From Amoebidium appalachense (taxonomy: Eukaryota; Ichthyosporea), in contig CAVNZM010000002.1 in assembly GCA_963693365.1 (NCBI GenBank), positions 2,914,001-2,978,000 on the forward strand: a DNA stretch of 64,000 bases, read 5' to 3'. Under the pieces are notes generated by a model, which was not told the origin of the DNA, did not search any database, and was given only the letters and a program-made list of their open reading frames with translations. Of the stretch, positions 55,447-64,000 are shown in pieces; position 1 is the stretch's first letter; each line of letters opens with the position of its first letter. The translations under genes were made by a program, and so were the position numbers.

Positions 55447-56192
55447 ATTTAAGGGAGGGAGCTAGGGGGGGGGGGGGGGATATGTCACGGATATTCAGAT
55501 TCATATATGAGAAACAAGAACCCAAAGTAAAAGCCTGACCGACACGCAAGTATTCGGGGAGGGATTTAGAAATTTCTAAAAATTGGCTTTTTGGGAGATA
55601 GTGTATGTCTTGTGGATTGAATAATCCAGAATTATTACCGCTTTACCCTCACGTGGTCGGCAGGTGTTGACAAACACCGTGTACGCAGTCCAAAAATTCA
55701 GCTAGATATATACCTAAAAATATCCAATATGCATATCTCTTTCTCGGGTCCCAAAGACCATACTACCAACATAAAAAAATTAAATCGCACGTTGGAGTTC
55801 ATACACCATTTACAGCCCAGAAGTCATATCATGCTACCCGAAGGTTTAAAAAAAATGATAAAAAAAAGGACATAAACCCAACTCAATCAATAGTGACATC
55901 TTGAACCTTCACGGGTGAAAAACAACAGAAGAGCCAAAACCAGGATTCGAGTAGACCCCGTACCATGGAATCAACCAAGCTGACAAACAAAACAAAACAA
56001 ATGAAACAAAAAAACAAAACAAAACAAAACAAAAAAGGATGCTGGAATGAACAGACATGTACCACAGACACACATTCCCACTTAGCACGTGAAAAGACCG
56101 CAAGCAATCGCAACCAACACTCACAAATGTAGAGAGAAAACATCATTGCTATCAAGTCATACCACAAAATCCACTTCCGTTAAACTCCATTA

Positions 56193-56224
<32 letters not shown>

Positions 56225-56282
56225 TTTTTTTTTTTTTTTTTTAACTACGTGCCTTTGCACCCCTCTGGGGCACCTTTCTCCC
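55447..56282. other. Intergenic region between convergent adhesin and DYRK genes
   Basis: A/T-rich sequence with no exon, then a C run and a T run (56192-56242) just before the DYRK stop codon. This is where both genes should terminate. Confidence 0.5.
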
Positions 56283-62199
<5,917 letters not shown>

Positions 62200-63185
62200 A
62201 TCCCTGTACAGCACTGCACCAAACCAGTGTTACTCCACCAAAGACATACACTGTCCCAGCACGCCACAAGCACCAAATACTACTTCACAATGCAAGCAGC
62301 ACGCTTGGAAGAGCCATTGGTTTGTATGCGACATGTGCACAAACCTGTGCGAGAGCGAGCACAGGCACAAAAAAGAAAGATGTGTACTCACCAGGCAGCA
62401 TGGGGAGTGCACTGTTAGCCGGCATAACACAGGCTGCGGACATGGCGCATGTATGTGGCCTTTAGGACCACAACTTGCTACTTTCGATCCCAAACGGGAA
62501 TTGGAATCGTAAGATCTTAGGTTAATTTCCTGTGGAGAAGTCATGATAAGCGACATAAGCAAGTGTCAAAGCAAAATGCTCCACCCCATGCAAGTGTGCC
62601 GACTGAGTAACAGGATCAAAGGAGCTTCAAAAAGAAAAAGAGAGCGACTATGGAAGGTACGTCTAGAATACAGTGGGCAGTTACTAGTCTCCCTATATGG
62701 GAAAAAAAAAAAGAGTGACAGAAGGGATGGAAGGAGCACGAAAGAGACAAAGCCGTGGGCAAAAAAAAAGCTGTTGTGCTACTGAGCCAATAGCAGTAGC
62801 TGCTAAATGCTCCGTGCCAGAAGAACGAACGAAAGAATAGGTGGCTACCACTTGAGATTGACTAGGGAACGAGATGGACAGAATGAGCGAAGGGCCAAAA
62901 AAAAAAAAAAGTGAGGGAACAATGAAAAAGGAAAAGATGAAAAAGTTTCCGACTTCAGTGAAAAAAGATGTACCTCCGCACTTTTAAAATTCTCCGTCCA
63001 TTACTCCCTCCATGTAACAAAGGCCGGCTCGAGAGCCGGAAGCCAGATCTCGAAAACATCCTGGCATCCAAAGCACAAAATCCACCGACCAAAATGTAAA
63101 GATAAATCACTATCGTTTCCCAAACGATCGTTTCGTAACCCAAGCGAAAGCGAAACCCGCGCCCTAGCGCCTAGCGAACACGAGT
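62200..63185. other. Region upstream of the DYRK gene
   Basis: About 1 kb that should contain the DYRK 5' end or first intron. The acceptor-like ggtttggtgcag at about 62225-62214 (minus) suggests a further 5' exon. Nothing else can be supported. Confidence 0.35.
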
Positions 63186-63388
63186 ATGCGCGGGTCCGGG
63201 TGCGTGTGTGTGTGCGGGGGCGAGGGGGAGGGAGCTGTACGTGTTCATCAAAAACGGCTGCTGGCGGCCGTGAGCAAATATTACGAAAACGGGCGCGTGA
63301 GATCCCGGGATGATAACCGTTGGCCGTTGTATGTGGGCCGGGCGGGGAAACAAAGCGAAAATGAGTGGGGTGTCACGTATGACGGACG
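63186..63388 (+). CDS. Possible first exon of a divergent gene
   Basis: A plus-strand ORF from ATG 63186 runs into a consensus donor (gacg|gtaagaat). It encodes RLLAAVSKYYENGRVRSRDD followed by NRWPLYVGRAGKQSENEW, which has a protein-like composition. No family is recognised and no second exon can be identified downstream, so this is only a candidate. Confidence 0.25.
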
Positions 63389-64000
63389 GTAAGAATCGTT
63401 GAAATACCGGAGAGCGATGTAAAATAGATGATGGGTGTCAGAAGGCTGGTGGTGTTTACGGGTAGTTTTGTTCATCTCAAAACCTGCAAATAGTAAATGC
63501 TGAACACAGCAGTACTAAATTAACTTTTTGTTGATGATTTATTTTTTGGAAGATATGGTTTATTGATTGAATATAGGCTAGGTGCAGACTCCTGCGTTCT
63601 TGCGAGGCCCTCTATCAAGAAAGTCTGCATAACTCATTTTAAATGGTCAAACACCAATAGTATTAATTATATAGCATTTTACGCGACTGCACACAGTTAT
63701 GTGGAGCGATGTAAACTCAACGATTCTTACTGTCCGCAGTGCTCTTCAAACCGTTGGAATGCGGCACGTTTCTAAATTTCTGTTCGGCGAACTTGGTTTG
63801 GCATGTGAGCATTTCGACACACACAAAAAGGAGATTTTGGGTATAACAGGGGTTTTTCATAGCATATAGCAATATTGTTTAATTGTCCTTTTTATTTCTA
63901 GAACCAGTCGGCAGAACTGGTAGCACATTACAAACTTTAATATAAAGCCTATCTACTTGCAATTGAGAAACGGTTCACCCCGCGGCCGTTGTAGGCATCT
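63389..64000. other. Right end of window, no supported feature
   Basis: Unique A/T-rich sequence with no convincing exon, RNA gene or repeat. Confidence 0.4.

Noticed and set aside
63563-63775. 70-codon plus-strand ORF at the right end
   Set aside because: It has no ATG start, no recognisable domain and no clear splice sites.

Overview
The window is eukaryotic nuclear DNA, most likely from a unicellular relative of animals (a choanoflagellate- or ichthyosporean-type holozoan). Three multi-exon genes with GT-AG introns can be assembled in frame: a tyrosine kinase with an HRDLAARN catalytic loop, a modular PAN/PA14/VWD/EGF extracellular protein, and a DYRK1-type kinase. Together with intact Copia retrotransposons and very long homopolymer and microsatellite tracts, this argues against bacteria, plants and fungi. 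The exact clade cannot be fixed from this sequence.

Left third (1-17.3 kb): nested retroelements. A minus-strand LTR element with a tRNA-Ser-like primer site (1-3387, left LTR cut by the window edge) lies in the GA tract of the 3' LTR of a minus-strand Copia element (Copia-1, 3388-16593). Copia-1 is itself split by a plus-strand Copia element with matching 935-bp LTRs and a 5-bp target duplication (Copia-2, 7396-14185). Copia-1 abuts a broken non-LTR reverse transcriptase (16594-17315). About 2.3 kb of GA, GT and poly-G DNA follows.

Middle (20.7-30.3 kb): a 10-exon plus-strand gene encodes about 853 residues: roughly seven or eight transmembrane segments, then a complete tyrosine kinase domain, then a tyrosine-rich tail. 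This multipass receptor tyrosine kinase is the most unusual object in the window. From 30.3 to 36.8 kb there is only intergenic DNA with SINE-like repeats and a G/GA block.

Right (36.8-62.2 kb): a 19-exon plus-strand gene (1742 aa) encodes a secreted protein with signal peptide, two PAN/Apple modules, a PA14/GLEYA-like module, VWD, an EGF array, a Cys-rich module and three DUF642-like modules. Most modules sit on exons bounded by phase-1 introns. It converges with an 11-exon minus-strand DYRK1/minibrain-type kinase gene. Between them lie a decayed relic of a second tyrosine kinase related to the receptor and a near-perfect 59-bp inverted repeat. The last 1.8 kb is upstream of the DYRK gene and holds one weak divergent exon candidate.

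The receptor kinase and the adhesin-like protein are plausible surface or matrix components, but the sequence shows no proof that they work together. Several reading-frame breaks (both Copia pol genes, the non-LTR RT, receptor exon 9) fall in C or G runs, so base-calling errors in homopolymers must be kept in mind.
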